Shown here in pieces: positions 35,885 to 48,317 of a DNA stretch of 64,000 nucleotides. Below the pieces are notes generated by a model, which did not search any database, was not told the origin of the DNA, and was given only the letters and a program-made list of their open reading frames with translations. The stretch covers positions 28,251,223 through 28,315,222 of the forward strand of contig NC_072450.1 of assembly GCF_027596085.1 (NCBI RefSeq), in the 5' to 3' direction. This stretch comes from Anoplopoma fimbria (lineage: Eukaryota; Chordata; Actinopteri; Perciformes; Anoplopomatidae). Numbering within the stretch: position 1 is the first letter of the stretch; every line of letters starts with the position of its first letter. The position numbers and the translations under genes were made by a program.

Positions 35885-37000
35885 TATGATTTATATATTT
35901 GATTTATGATTTATCTTTCATGATCTCGGTAGTACCCAGGAGGCTAACTGGCATCTCTGCAGCTACCGGGCCACGCTCCCTATTTAACCCGTGCGAGGAC
36001 TTTCCCAAGCCATGTCCCCAAAGACTGAGCTGCTGCCACCCCAAGTGTCCCCAAGTAAGACATGTAAGTGTGGCAGTGAGCCAGCATGCAGAGTACCAGG
36101 ACCCTGAAACTGAAGCACATTAAATTCAGCCATCACTCATGGTATTATTTACACCTGGGTTTTCCCGCTGTGACATGTCAAAATGTCCTCTGCGGAAAAG
36201 ACCCACTGTTTTGAATTGTTGTTATCGTGAGCATTTAAATACACACATACTCTCTTTTATGTAGATTTGATATATTTCTCTTTTATTGGTTCATATATTA
36301 TGTTTTATATCGTTTCTTCCATATTTTGTGTCTTTAATCCCACTCTTTCCTCTTTTCTTCTTCCCGTCTACTTTGTGAAGTACATTTTGAAGAATGCTCC
36401 CCTGTATAAATAAGGTCTGCTTGATCAGTTTTTACCCTTAAAATATTAAATTGCACAACAAGAAAGGGCCGGGCAGGCCAAAGCCAACAGAGGCCAACCA
36501 GCTAAAACCAGAAGTCCTCGTTGAAGGACGCGTCGGTGTCACAGAGTTCTGTCCTGCAGCTGAGTCTAACCTTGTCCCCCCAGGCCAGGGACGCATTACA
36601 CACTCACTGGGGACAAAACAGAGGCGTCCTCATCAAAACATCTCCAGTCTGTGGGAACAATAGGTATAAAAGACTCTCTTTTTTGCACAATTTTTAATCT
36701 TATTTCCACTGGTTTCTTCTTCTTTAATCTATACTAAAATACAGTCAATTCAACTCAACATTTCCTTTTCGTTTTCACAATAAAAGCCAACCTATAAAAT
36801 AAAGTCTGCCTGACTTTTGATGTGAACATTCTAGAGGAAGTATTGCCTTTCATTGATGGTAACTTAAAAAAGGTGGAAAGCCTAGGTACTGATGGACTCA
36901 GTGGTAAATTAACTTGACTAATCAACTTGCATTTATTTAGTTTTATATTTTATAATTTATAGTTTTTATTTTATTAAGTTTGTGTGTTTGCATTGAAACT
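35885..37000. other. Non-coding with two possible small exon-like pieces
   Basis: At 35,963-36,054 a Cys-rich open frame lies between a gcatctctgcag acceptor-like site and a GTAAGA donor-like site. At 36,451-36,663 a frame with KKGPGRPKP resembles an AT-hook. Neither has a neighbouring exon, so both may be chance. Confidence 0.2.
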
Positions 37001-37004
37001 TTTC

Positions 37005-37300
37005 TAGAGTTCCGATCTCTCAAAGTGCTCTATACTACATTTACAAACCATTCACCCATATACATATGCATGTTTATGCACTGATGGCAGAGACTAGAAT
37101 ACTATACAAGGTGTACATTTCATAATTATACACATACGCTCGGCCTTAAGGAGCAATTTGGAGTTCAGTATCTTGCCCAAGAACACTTCGACATGCATAT
37201 TGGATGACCCATCTTACCTCCTATACTAAATTCCTCAAGACAGCAGGTTACCATGGAGGAAGTTCTAAGTTTGCATTTGGGAACAGGGGAAATTAGAAAG
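37005..37300 (+). repeat. Old fish dispersed repeat (sequence ending in CTTGCCCAAG)
   Basis: Contains ctctcaaagtgctctatact, actgatggcagag, gagcaatttggagttcagta, tcttgcccaagaacacttcg and acatgcat in the order of a widespread fish repeat recognised from memory. Confidence 0.7.
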
Positions 37301-37575
37301 AAAGGCCTGTCCCTAATATACGCCTGTCCCGAATAAAGGCCCCCTTGCTGCCAATGTGGTAATAAAGGCCACGATGTAAGCATTTCCAGTAACTTTTGAT
37401 TCCTCTTTTACAGTGAGGACCACACATTTCCAACCACCCTCCAAATTAAGTTGAAAATGTTCTATTTTTACTTTGAAACCTGTTAAACAAACTTTTGATA
37501 TTCATCATAATCTACAAGAGAACAGATAATACAGTTACACAACGTAATTATCTGTTATTTAATCTAGATGTCTCT

Positions 37576-37579
<4 letters not shown>

Positions 37580-37658
<79 letters not shown>
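37580..37658 (+). repeat. (CA)n microsatellite
   Basis: A pure CA array of 79 bases. Confidence 0.98.
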
Positions 37659-37660
<2 letters not shown>

Positions 37661-37837
37661 CCGCTCTATGGTAAAACAAGAGATCACCTTCAGGTGCAGC
37701 GACGCGTCAAGCTGAGCCTTCAGCTGTTGTTACGGCGACGCACAGCTGATCAGCAGCCAGCCTGACAACTTCATTCACTCAGCACCTGCTAGCTGTCAAT
37801 CACACACAGGAGAGTGATGTTCGTGTACGTGTATATC

Positions 37838-37850
<13 letters not shown>

Positions 37851-37904
<54 letters not shown>
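37851..37904 (+). repeat. (GT)n microsatellite
   Basis: A pure GT array of 54 bases, in inverse orientation to the CA array 192 bases upstream. Confidence 0.98.
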
Positions 37905-37906
<2 letters not shown>

Positions 37907-39200
37907 CCTGAGGCTATTGATGAAGCTGTCAGAGAGAGGATGAGACATGTCCATCACCCCTCTTTATCTCTCTCTCTGTCTGTTGCTCTTATCCTCCCTC
38001 TCTCCACCCCCCACCCCCTCTCTGAGTGTGCCCTTGATCACTCTACGTTCAGCATTCCCTGTTCACCCTTCATTACGCCTCCCACACGATGATCTCCCCA
38101 CACACCATCACCGCCCACTGTCTCTAGTTATTTACCATGGGATTTTTAGATTGGGTACATTAAAGTGTCCCTATGTGGCCGCAAAGGCAAAGAAGTGCAC
38201 ACTGTGACGATTCAGCTTTTGATGTGTGGTACTAAGGTGATTTTACACCATTTTGTGACAAAAGAAGTCAGAGGATCCTTTCAAGCAGCCATTTTTTAAA
38301 TCAGAGTTAAAAATATTGTTGTTGCAATTGATGGCGGCTTGTTTTTAAAGGTTGGGTTTGTGGAGGATGTACACACCCCATTGGAACCCCAACAGAGGTG
38401 CTACACAAACCGTACCAGTTACTATCTATCACTTTTGCCAATGGAAAACCAAAAAAATAGCCTCCAAAACACCTTCAGAGCTCCATCGGATAGATTCACC
38501 AGGTCCCTGGAACTTTAACATTTAACAACAACGTTAAATTAAAAGACGTGAATAAAATATGTAGTTTGAGGTGTGTCCTGCAGGTTCTGGGGCTCACGAT
38601 GCTATCAGCCTTATAAACTATAAAGAGGCACTTAATAATCTATGAGAGTGTTACGATGCTTTTGGGAAACAACCCTTAAGGAAAATAATCTTAGTCACAA
38701 AATGCTTTCGGGGAACGAGGCCCAGGTAAGTATACAAGGATAAATTAGCTGCAGAGGCTCTCCGTATCAATTTCCATTCCCTCCTCCAATATACTGTGCC
38801 TCTAAACAGTGACACCTTAAAATGAACACTGCATTAGGCCAAATAGACAATTTACCATTTTAAAGGCACAAAACATCAGTGCAGTCCTTTGGTAAAAGGA
38901 TAAACGCAATTTGGCAGTCGCTAAAGGACAAATTCAACAATCAGAACCCTCTTTGCCTCTGCTTGCCTCCGACATTTTGACATCACTTAGTTGTATGCTT
39001 TTGATATATCCAACAGAAAAGGTGTCCTTTCACTCTGGTGAAAATAATCTGACATTCACCACTTCTTGTAATGGCTCTATTGTAGCTTTGATGGATTATC
39101 TGCTCATGACATGTTGTCACCAGGATTTTCACAGGCTTCAAGTTCATCATCTGTTTTCTTTTATTATCACGGTTTACCAACATACATCTCAAATATCTTC
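37905..39200. other. Non-coding; pyrimidine-rich then unique DNA
   Basis: CT-rich at 37,960-38,030. I see no supported gene. The long + frame starting at 38,911 runs into the repeat that follows and is probably chance. Confidence 0.4.
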
Positions 39201-39214
39201 AGCTAAAGTTACTT

Positions 39215-39480
39215 TAAACAGGACCTATTATGTTACTTATTCCTCCCTCCAGAAAGCAAAGTCTGCTCTGATTGGTCAACGTTTTGCATGCGTCGGAAAT
39301 GCCCCGCCCCTTACAAACAGAATTCAGCCCTGTCTTCCAGAGCGGTTCAAAACACTGTTGAAGCTGTCCTCGGCGAAAGGAAGCGAACACAACATTAACT
39401 TTTCGTTGTACTGCTCTGGCAAAGTGTTAAAAATGAATTTTTTTCTTCATTTAATGTGAAGATTGACCTTTTCTATATAT
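39215..39480 (+). repeat. Old fish dispersed repeat
   Basis: 'aacaggacctattatgttac', 'aaagcaaagtctgctctgat', 'tggtcaacg' and 'gccccgcccctt' follow one another as in a common fish repeat recognised from memory. Confidence 0.65.
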
Positions 39481-40099
39481 TTATAGGTGCCACCAAAATC
39501 AGACGAAATCATTCAGGTTCCCCAGAAACTCCGATACCAGACTGTTAGACCCTGCTGCAGTTAAATGAGAGGATTTCTAAATGGAATCTGGTGATTGGAA
39601 ACACTACCGCTTTTGCTGACAATAAACTAAATCAAAATAATAGCTTTAGAGAAAGATTGCTGATAAATGTGTTTCATTCCCTAAAAATGTCCATAATTGC
39701 AGTCAAATTAAAATGTCTTAAAGACATACATGCTCTGCAATATCATAGGAATCTATATGCTTTCATTTTAAGATAGGTAGTTTTCATTCTGAAGAAGCTG
39801 GTGCACCTTGGAAACCATGGTTTTTACACATTTGTTTACAAAGGTAATGAAACAGTTTTAACCACCCATGTAAAAAAAAAAGAAAAAAAAAAAAAAATCA
39901 CTTCTTTCCACAATGCAGGTGTTCAACACACAGCACCTATTGATATGGGATGTGCCTGTCCAAATACCAAGGGGATTAATTAAAAGTCAATTAGTTGGCG
40001 AAGGACAATTTAGCAAGATTAGGGGTTTCTGTGTGAATTCAGACACAGCACCGCCTTCTAATATCCCATGCCCTTTCATGTGTGGGCTGGTAAATGGAC

Positions 40100-40290
40100 C
40101 TCTGCCTATGTAATCGTACTCTGTTTAAATGTTGTTGCTTATGCAAATTTAATGAGCATTTTAGTTGCATCTTTTTTAATGTGCACCCCAACACCCTAAT
40201 GCATAATTAAAGATTGTACAAATTATGAAACGTGTTTAATTCAGTGGGTTATAATCCAATGGAGGAAAATTAAAGAATAAGAAATAAAAC
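40100..40290. promoter_or_regulatory. Candidate enhancer-like block with octamer
   Basis: Contains cttatgcaaatttaatgagc (a POU octamer ATGCAAAT next to TAATG), aatgcataattaaagattg near 40,198 and ttaattcagtgggttataatcc near 40,234. This density of POU/homeodomain cores in complex unique sequence is typical of vertebrate CNEs. Confidence 0.35.
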
Positions 40291-43200
40291 AGAGGAGCGG
40301 ATATATCGGTGCTCGCTGTGAACAATATATATATATATTTTAAAAAAGTTGATTCTTGTTAACAAAATCTTACACACCCACAGGTGGAGACCAAATGTGT
40401 GACAGCCAAAATTAAAGCAGCTTTGGAAACCAATGAGGTTTTACTACCTTAAACTCTCTACTCACAAGTGTAAATGATTGCCGGTTTACTGTAGACCTAA
40501 TCCTTCAACGGGCTAAAATGCCCATTGAATCAATGTGTCACAAAACCCCAATTTGTTTGAAATTGATATTGGTAACTGTGAATGTATTTCTCCAAAGTCA
40601 TGTTACACTGGTCGGTGAAATGTGGTCTACACGGCAACGTGATTTAAATGCATTTAACGTTTCAAATAAAAAGTCATGAATATAGAACTATAGGCATTGT
40701 TCTGTCAACAAGAAGCTCACAGGACATTGTAACGGAGCTGTGCACATTCTGTTTGTACATTCATGTAAAATACAGAGTGTGTGCTTATTGCTGGAACACG
40801 CATGCAAAGGAACTTAGGCACAGACTGCATCTACAACTTTGAAAGTAGCACCGAGTGAACGTCTTTTCACTCGTGGCCATAGTCATCTTTCAACCGTCTT
40901 TAAAACAGAAAATTGCTCACTGGGATGTGTTAAGATAGACGCAACTGATTTCCTCTCATTACATTCTTAGACCGGAGAAGAATCCGCTACCCTTTCAGCC
41001 TGGTCTCCAAAAAATGTTCCCATAAGAAATTAACTGCATTCTCAAAGCTGGTTCGCTGGCTTAATCCTAAAACGCGCTCTCCCCTGACAAAATGTGAATG
41101 TGTTGCCAACAAAGTGCCAGTTTAAGCATGCAGCAAACATAAAGTAATGTTCTATTAGGGGTTGTGTTTTTCCGGCCACAATATTCACTCTAACGTTCTC
41201 GGGGAAATATCAGTCTTTGGCCACTCCACTGTGTTTACTAGCTTGTCCCTAATTCTTCACGTCTGCCCTTTGGTGCTGTATAGTGTACAACGGGGTTATC
41301 TGAGCTTTTTCACTGGAAACAGCTGACTGCTGGAATCCACACACCGATGAGAGCGGTGAGAGTGAACCAAAACCAAAAAGTTACCGTTTGTATAACCCCC
41401 GAAAAATGTATAAAAGGGACATAAGGAGAACTTTAGAGTTATGCTAGGAATCAGTATTGACTCTGGCAGTGGTATATGTGTAATTCGACATAAAAAAATA
41501 TTGCTGGAGAGGCCGGGGCTGAAGGTGAGGCTGCATCTGAAGTGCGTGCATGTCCTGTGCGTGTGGGGTTTGTTGGAGCGTGTCACATTTGAGAGCGGTG
41601 CTGTAGCTAATCTGATCCTGATGGTCGTGTTGGTGTCTGCTGAGACGGACAGCTTATTGTCATCGTCCTCTGCCCCCGACACATGCCCTCCCCCCCCCCG
41701 CCCTCTCTCTCTCTCTCTCTCCCCCTCTCTGTCTGATTGTCTCATCACTCCTTGGCGCTGTGACTCCCATACCTGACGTCCAGACAGGCCTCAGCCTCCC
41801 GCGAGCTGGATAATCAACATCCTGTCAGTATACTGTCAATATAACCCCCCACGCCTCACACAAAGTGGACACGGACCCACACACATATAAGCATGTGACC
41901 ACACAGACGCACACATCCACTGCCCTGCTGTTTGTTTAAAACAGAGTTTACAGTATGTGATGCAGGCTGGTAGGTTGACTCTGCCCGTTACCACCGTGTG
42001 TGTCCCGGGAGACTTTATGGACTCTATGAGTTACAGTGCTAATAAATGGAACAGCTGTTGTCACCTCTATACTACATTTTGAAATATTAAATGTCTGTAA
42101 AATGTTTATACAAGTTCATTTTGATATCTGAAATTAAGGTCTTTGACGTGGACAGGGACTTGTGGTTTCCAAGGAATTCACTGCCGATCTGTTGATGTCC
42201 AATCAATGGCCCGTGTGCCACGTGTAGCCTGACAACTCAATATACATGGCCTGTGAGTTATTATATCTAGTTACTATATATGACCATATTAAAATACAGG
42301 CAAGGCAATACAATACTAGGTGTATCTATCACTGTGTTTGTAGATTGCAAGCTCTTTCTAAAGCAAAGGGGGTTTGGCAGACACAGGAAATGGATATGGT
42401 GGATTCCAGTTACTGTGGCAAAAAGTCCACCTCTTACACAGCCATTGTGGAGTTACAGTGATGGCACTCCGGCCATTCCATGACATATAATGGCTTCCCT
42501 GGTCAGCAGTAATGTTAGGGAGTTTGAAGGAGGGGCCATAAAAATGGGATTGCAGTATACGTAAAGAAGCTCTCTGCCCCAGAGTCGGGGTGTTGTTGGT
42601 TCTGGAGTGATATCTATTATCTGAGATCTAAAGTTGAGGCCAAATCCTTGTTGCCTCGGTGACCTGGCTTCGCAGTCGCTCTCATTGGCCGTCTTAACAC
42701 ATGGAACAAAAGCTTGCGAGGAAAAGATGGCCCTTGTTTAAAAAATCGTGTGACATATTCTAGTTTGCAGTGCAAACTGGTAATGATGAAAGATAAAAAG
42801 ACTCATGGCCATACTGTTTTTCTCCACGTGGCCTCTAAAGATGAAACTTCCAGAAACAACCCCCCTTTAGATGGTTAAAAGGTGAAAGCTACATAGAGTA
42901 ACATAGCATCCCCTAAATAATATTACCTCCGCTGACCTCCAGTGGTTTGAACATGATCAACCAATATGGAGGCACACAAGTTACAGTTGCTGTTTGGTTG
43001 AGACAGTTTTTTTTTTCTAAAACCCTTTACCTCCTGTTTCCTGAGGATATGAAAACAAACATGCCATGTGTTATGTGAGGGAGTAACTATGATCATGTAG
43101 TCCAAATAGAAATGGAATTAATTAACACAGTAATAAAAGGTTGTTTGATAGAATCACGTAAAAATAATCATTGATATTGGGAAATGTTGTTGTCAGTTTG

Positions 43201-43405
43201 ACTTGACGGAAAATGGGTAATTGTCACCAGTTGTTTTATCATTTCGAAGTGTCGTCGGCATTAAACATAGACATTTGACCCATTGACCCATCATTTTAAA
43301 ATATTGATAACATCAGCTTGAAAGATCTCAGTAAGATACAGTACGTTATATGGAAGCTTCAGCTTTTACTTTCAGTAAACTTTATTTTCAGTGGTTTCTC
43401 CATAG
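40291..43405. other. Non-coding, little recognisable
   Basis: A CT-rich tract lies at about 41,698-41,730. The DNA at 42,240-42,480 has overlapping short frames without domains. No exon or confident repeat is seen. Confidence 0.4.
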
Positions 43406-43410
43406 CTGGT

Positions 43411-43680
43411 GGGAGGCAGAACATATGGATGTTAATTTAATGGAAGATTACACCGAGCTCAGTGTAATTACTCTTACCTAGAACCAATCAAACTTGACAG
43501 AAATCATGATGATGAGTGTGAAAATGGAATACAAACAACGTTCACAGGACGATTGAACCTGACAGCTATGTGAAGGGAGCTAATTGACAATATTTCTATG
43601 GCTTTTTTTTTTTCTTTTACACATTAGTGCTGTGTTGGCAGATGATTTCCATCCAAACTAACTTGCTTCATTTGATGATT
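43411..43680 (+). other. Duplicated non-coding segment, copy 1
   Basis: Collinear with 55,313-55,580. Shared blocks in order: gggaggcaga-catatggatgtt, gagct--gtgtaattac, acttgacag, aaacaacg, ctgacagctat, ctaattg-caat and gatttcca-c. Offsets between copies differ by only 4-10 bases over about 240. Blocks of near identity between diverged stretches fit a duplicated conserved non-coding element, though a two-copy repeat remains possible. Confidence 0.75.
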
Positions 43681-43689
43681 GAAGGAGAA

Positions 43690-45285
43690 TAGCAGATGTT
43701 ATATTAACTAGATGGCTCTAACTAAAGATTCCTAATCTGTTATGTAAAACTGTGGGAACAGAACTGCATCTTATTTCATTAATGCTTCTGTTGCGGATAC
43801 CCACATTCACTCTGCATTGTTGTAACCAGGAAATGTTTTACTATCTCCTGAAACAAGTTTGAGTTTATGAGCCGATCCCAATGTACCCCCTTTAAGGCCT
43901 TAAACCCTGAACCCTCAGAGACTACACTGACCAATCACCTGGTAAATGGTTGAGTGTGAGAGGCTGCAAGGGCTTGAATTGGTATACATACGAAGGGGAC
44001 AGCACTTTACTGCGACATAGCACATTACCATGACAATGTCAAAATATGTTATGTACAATTGTGGGCATTTATTTTATACTTTTTACTCCCTGATTTGGTT
44101 GTCTTTCAGGCTCCTGCCTCACGAGATGAGAGTTATATGTCAAATAATCTATTTACTCGTTTTTGTAAAAACAACTTCAATAACAGAATCTAATGTTTGA
44201 TTAACAAAGCTCTGTGATACAGTCTCTCCTTGCATTCTTCTGCTTTCATATGTTCTAAAGTACCATCTTTAATCCTTAATATTTCTGCTTTCACTGGTAA
44301 CGCCAATTTAGTGATAATGCTATGAGTTGTGTATAATTCCCTTGGGCAAAGTTGGCAGAAATGCGGACTTACGGAGCTCAAAATATTTGCAAGAGAGTCC
44401 TCAAACACTCAATGATTTGACAGTAGGACAGCCATAATGCCTCACAGACTTTGCGGGAACGCGCCTCGAAGTCCATGAGTCTGTGAGTGTGGAGATTGGG
44501 ATTGGGTTTACAAATGCATGTGATCAAGGACAGTTGCATAAGCATGGTGCGGAATAGCGAGGAGGAAACATTTAGACCTTTCGGTCTTCGTCTGGGTTTT
44601 TCTTCTCGCAGGAACCGACTTTGTCAAAATCCTCAAAGTTCTTCATTTTCCCCGCCTGTCCCCATCCCTGTTAGAAAATGTTGGATGTGCACAGACATGC
44701 AAAGACCTCCCGCACAAAGGCCTGAAAAGGTCTGTATCTTATGGTGCGATCTCACTCTGGTTGTGCGGACACTTAAGATCCTCACGGATGCGTCAAGCAT
44801 AAAACAGGCGGAAGAAGGAGTTGAGGGAAGCGCATCTTAGTGGGTGACTTAAACTCTGGCATTTGGGTCTTTAGGCTTGATCCAAGACTGTCACGATGTG
44901 TATCACAGTCCTGAATGGCTATCAGAGAGGTAACATGAACATTTCAGTCCCTCAGACAGTCATAACATGTGTTACGGAGAGAATGTTGAAACCAGTCAGT
45001 AAGTAGCCTTCTCAACGACAATAAGAGAAGACACAAAAGTTAGACGAGTGAACAAAGAAAATGAATTATACAGAGACGTCAATGGAAGCCATGTAAAAGC
45101 AGAGATGCCACATGATTTATTTCATTATATCTTTTAATATTATTGTAGGTGTAGAACTATTACCACAAAATAAAACTATTACTACTGTTTGGAGTACTCC
45201 AGTACAGGCACACTCACACAATTTTTGATGTTGTGCACCTATATTTGCATCTGCGCGCTGACAGAATATGTGGATGTTTGTGTGA
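43690..45285. other. Non-coding, nothing specific seen
   Basis: Mixed unique DNA. A 117-codon + frame at 44,487-44,840 has no recognisable domain or splice support. Confidence 0.4.
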
Positions 45286-45289
45286 CAGT

Positions 45290-45620
45290 GAGTTAGAGGT
45301 CAGCGGCCCCAGCTTCTGTGCTCCATTTGAATCGTCCCCTGAGTGCCTAGCGCTGAACCTGGGTCCACGGGGTCCACGCCTCTTCCACTGATCCAGCAAT
45401 GACAGCGTTCCACCCCTCACACCCCCTCCAAGTTTGAAGTTCCCCTGGCGCATGGCCGCAGCCCCCGTCCCTCGTGGGTGGCCAGTCGGCCGGTTGTCAG
45501 CTTCCGCGACATCCGCCATCCAGCTTCCATCCTGGAGGCTGGAGTGTCGCTGCTGCTGGCAGTGCTCTCCATATGTTTGGATATTAGAGCACCCGTTCAC
45601 TCAGTCTGACACTCACGTCG
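45290..45620. other. GC-rich unique island with open frames on both strands
   Basis: Markedly GC-richer than its surroundings. A minus-strand frame of 128 codons (45,600 to 45,214) and shorter + frames cross it. GC-rich DNA contains few stops by chance, and no domain or splice pair is convincing. Confidence 0.3.
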
Positions 45621-46139
45621 CGTCTTGATGTTGCCCTTGTAGGACTGGCACAAACACACATGCCCTCAGTACCACCATGGGAGGCAGAGACAGAGAGATG
45701 ACAGCTATATCTAAAGTTTACCCTGCCAGCCACTGTCTGATTCCACAGAGAGCCACCCAGTGACCTTAAGAAACTCCAGTCTAGACAAAAAAAGGTCAGT
45801 GACACTGTTGGGTAACTTTGCGGTTCCCGGTTGGAGACTCTATGTTTGGACATTCATGTTTAGGTTTCTTGCTGGTCTGTTTACTTTGGTGGTAATTCAA
45901 AATGATTGCTTGAAGATAATTCAGGCTGTCCGCTATTGGCTGTGTGAGCTACTAATACAATGTATCCAGGGCTACACATTAACTCTTTAAATTGGTTGCA
46001 TTGTTATGCCTAACTTTTTCATTTTGGTGCACCAGCACATAATTTAGTTGCATCCAAAATTTAAAAAAGGTAGCTCTTCTTTGGTTATATTATAGCTAGC
46101 CTTAAACTGTATTGTCATGTCTGACTACTCACTGCCCCG

Positions 46140-46335
46140 GTGTGGACATAAACCGCATATAAGAAGTGGACGTAGTCATCGTGACGTCACCATTTGTTTG
46201 TGGACTGCTGTTATGAAGCCTCAAGTTCGGCGATTTCTTCGTCGCCACCTTGGAATACGGCAGCGGCCATTTGTTTTTTGGCAACAATGAACGGAAGTTA
46301 CCATATTTGGAATGCGGAGGAGTGACGTAGATTAA
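46140..46335 (-). repeat. Dispersed repeat family A, copy 3 (partial, inverted)
   Basis: The reverse complement of the last part of the 52-kb copy: aagtggacgtagtcatcgtg, acgtcacc, ttgtggactgctgtt and ggcggccattt-like words in inverse order. Confidence 0.65.
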
Positions 46336-48310
46336 TTACCAGTACGTTTTTTAGGTTGTAAAGTTTCTTGAGAAAGAGCAAAGGGTGTGTTTTCTCACAT
46401 ACACACATGACGTATTCAGCAGAAGAAGAATATCAAGGTCAGAGCCAATGGAAAGCAGAGTTGTGGGCGGGTCTTTGCAGAATACGCACTCTGTAGCCCT
46501 GGTATCTTGTAGACCACGTCTTTTGTCCAGGAAACCGCTGTCTGGGTCCTTCGCCAAACTAAAAGCAAGTGTTGGTCACGCCAGTCGTGAGTCACGTGTT
46601 ACTAATCACATGACTAGATTGTCACTCGCTAGTTAAGTGATCCGTTTCTCAGTCAAATGAATGTGTCAAAGTGGTGAAGTGGTTTTGTTGCCTAAACCAA
46701 ACTTCCTTTAAAAAACGGAAATTTATAAAGAGACAATTCAGTGGAACCTGCTGGTTTGAAACATCCAAAACTGATGCTAGAGAGGTACCTAGAGGGTCAT
46801 AGTGATACTGGAGATGCTCCTAGTTTTACCTTCCAGAGACAGACTGCCCCCTTCCTTTCCACAGACCTAGCCCTAACCCATTCAATGTTCAGAATTTGTA
46901 AAGCTCGGATGGTCGATTGTAAACTATTTTGTGCATAACTAAAGAACACAGATGAATACTTTAAGAAACCCTTAATAGAGAGTTCCTAGACACGCACATG
47001 ATTGAGAGTTTTTAATTAAAGTATACAAGAAAAAAAGACTCTTAGAACTTTTCTCTGTGGATTATATTTAATTCAATTTAACTCTTGGGTACCATAGGAT
47101 CTCCTATAACTACTGAATCGTTTTTGATATATAGCTCATTAATGAGCTCGTCATTGAACTCTATAATGAAAGAATTCTTTTAAGTAACCTCACTGGGGAA
47201 TTCCTTAAGAAGCTAAATATGTTGTATGAAATGCACAAATTGCAAATGACATTCAGACCACTTCCCTTGTTTGAATATCTGGCATTATGAGAAGAAATAG
47301 GAGGCATGAACAAAAGCAGCTGTGGACGATAGTGCGACAGAGTTCTTTAGAAGAAAATAGCTATTGAGAGTGCTTACATGAGTAAAGAGAGAGAACAGAG
47401 AAAATGGAGAAGGAGAGAGAGCGGCAGCATGAGGGGCAGCAGAAGTAAGGATGTGGACAGATGGACAGGGAGTTTTTTTCGTTTAAACATCATCACCGTC
47501 CTCATCACCCATGTCAATTCTGTCCGCCGGGGACCCGCCGCTCAGCGGGAGGATGATTTCTCCACTCCGCAGAGAGACGGCCATCAGGGACTCAACTCTC
47601 TGCTGCAGTTCTTTTTCCAGACAGAGTCATAAACACCGTTCTTCCCTCATGATGCATAGAATTACAGAGAAGATCAACAGTACGCTTTAAGCTTCTCTTC
47701 GTCAAGCTATTTTTGCTCCTTGGGGTTTGGCGATGCATCCCAGCTCAATTATCTCAAAATATTATGTATATGCATGTTTATTCTTTCTGTTCAGGAATGA
47801 TAGACTGTTAGCGCAGTGTTTTTAATATGCAAACCACTCCCTGTCAACCAAGCTGGGATTGAGAGGCTACCAATTATTTGGCGTCAGACAGAGAGAGATG
47901 ATTATCTAGGTGAGGGACTTGGTTCATTCTCGGCAGCTAGGAAGTGGCATATTGATTGGCCATCAGGGAACTAATAACACAAGGTTATCTACATATAGCA
48001 TGAGACAGTCTCCCACTTAATACAGAAGTACTATCTAGATTGAATATGTCCTTATAGCACTGAGCTAGGGAAGAGGGAAGGGGGTGTGCATTTTCAAGAG
48101 CCCAGCAAAGGTCACACAATTGTTAACCATCTACAGGGATGCAGGATTATATGCGCTGCCGTCAAATGCTGTTTTACAGTTTCACTGGGCGCCTCCCCAG
48201 CTTGTATTGATCACATTCTAAACATTTATAGTATTTATTACAGTGACATATCATTAACAGAAACATCAATGTTACTTGAGGTAAGGCAAATGTTAAGTTA
48301 TTCTCCATTG
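46336..48310. other. Non-coding, nothing specific seen
   Basis: AT-rich with short chance frames. I cannot assign any part of it. Confidence 0.4.
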
Positions 48311-48317
48311 AGTATAT

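Noticed and set aside
36451..36663. Frame with a GPGRPKP AT-hook-like motif
   Set aside because: One short motif, no ATG context or splice pair, no neighbouring exon.
38911..39459. 182-codon + frame
   Set aside because: It is long, but its second half is a known type of fish repeat and there is no domain or splice support.
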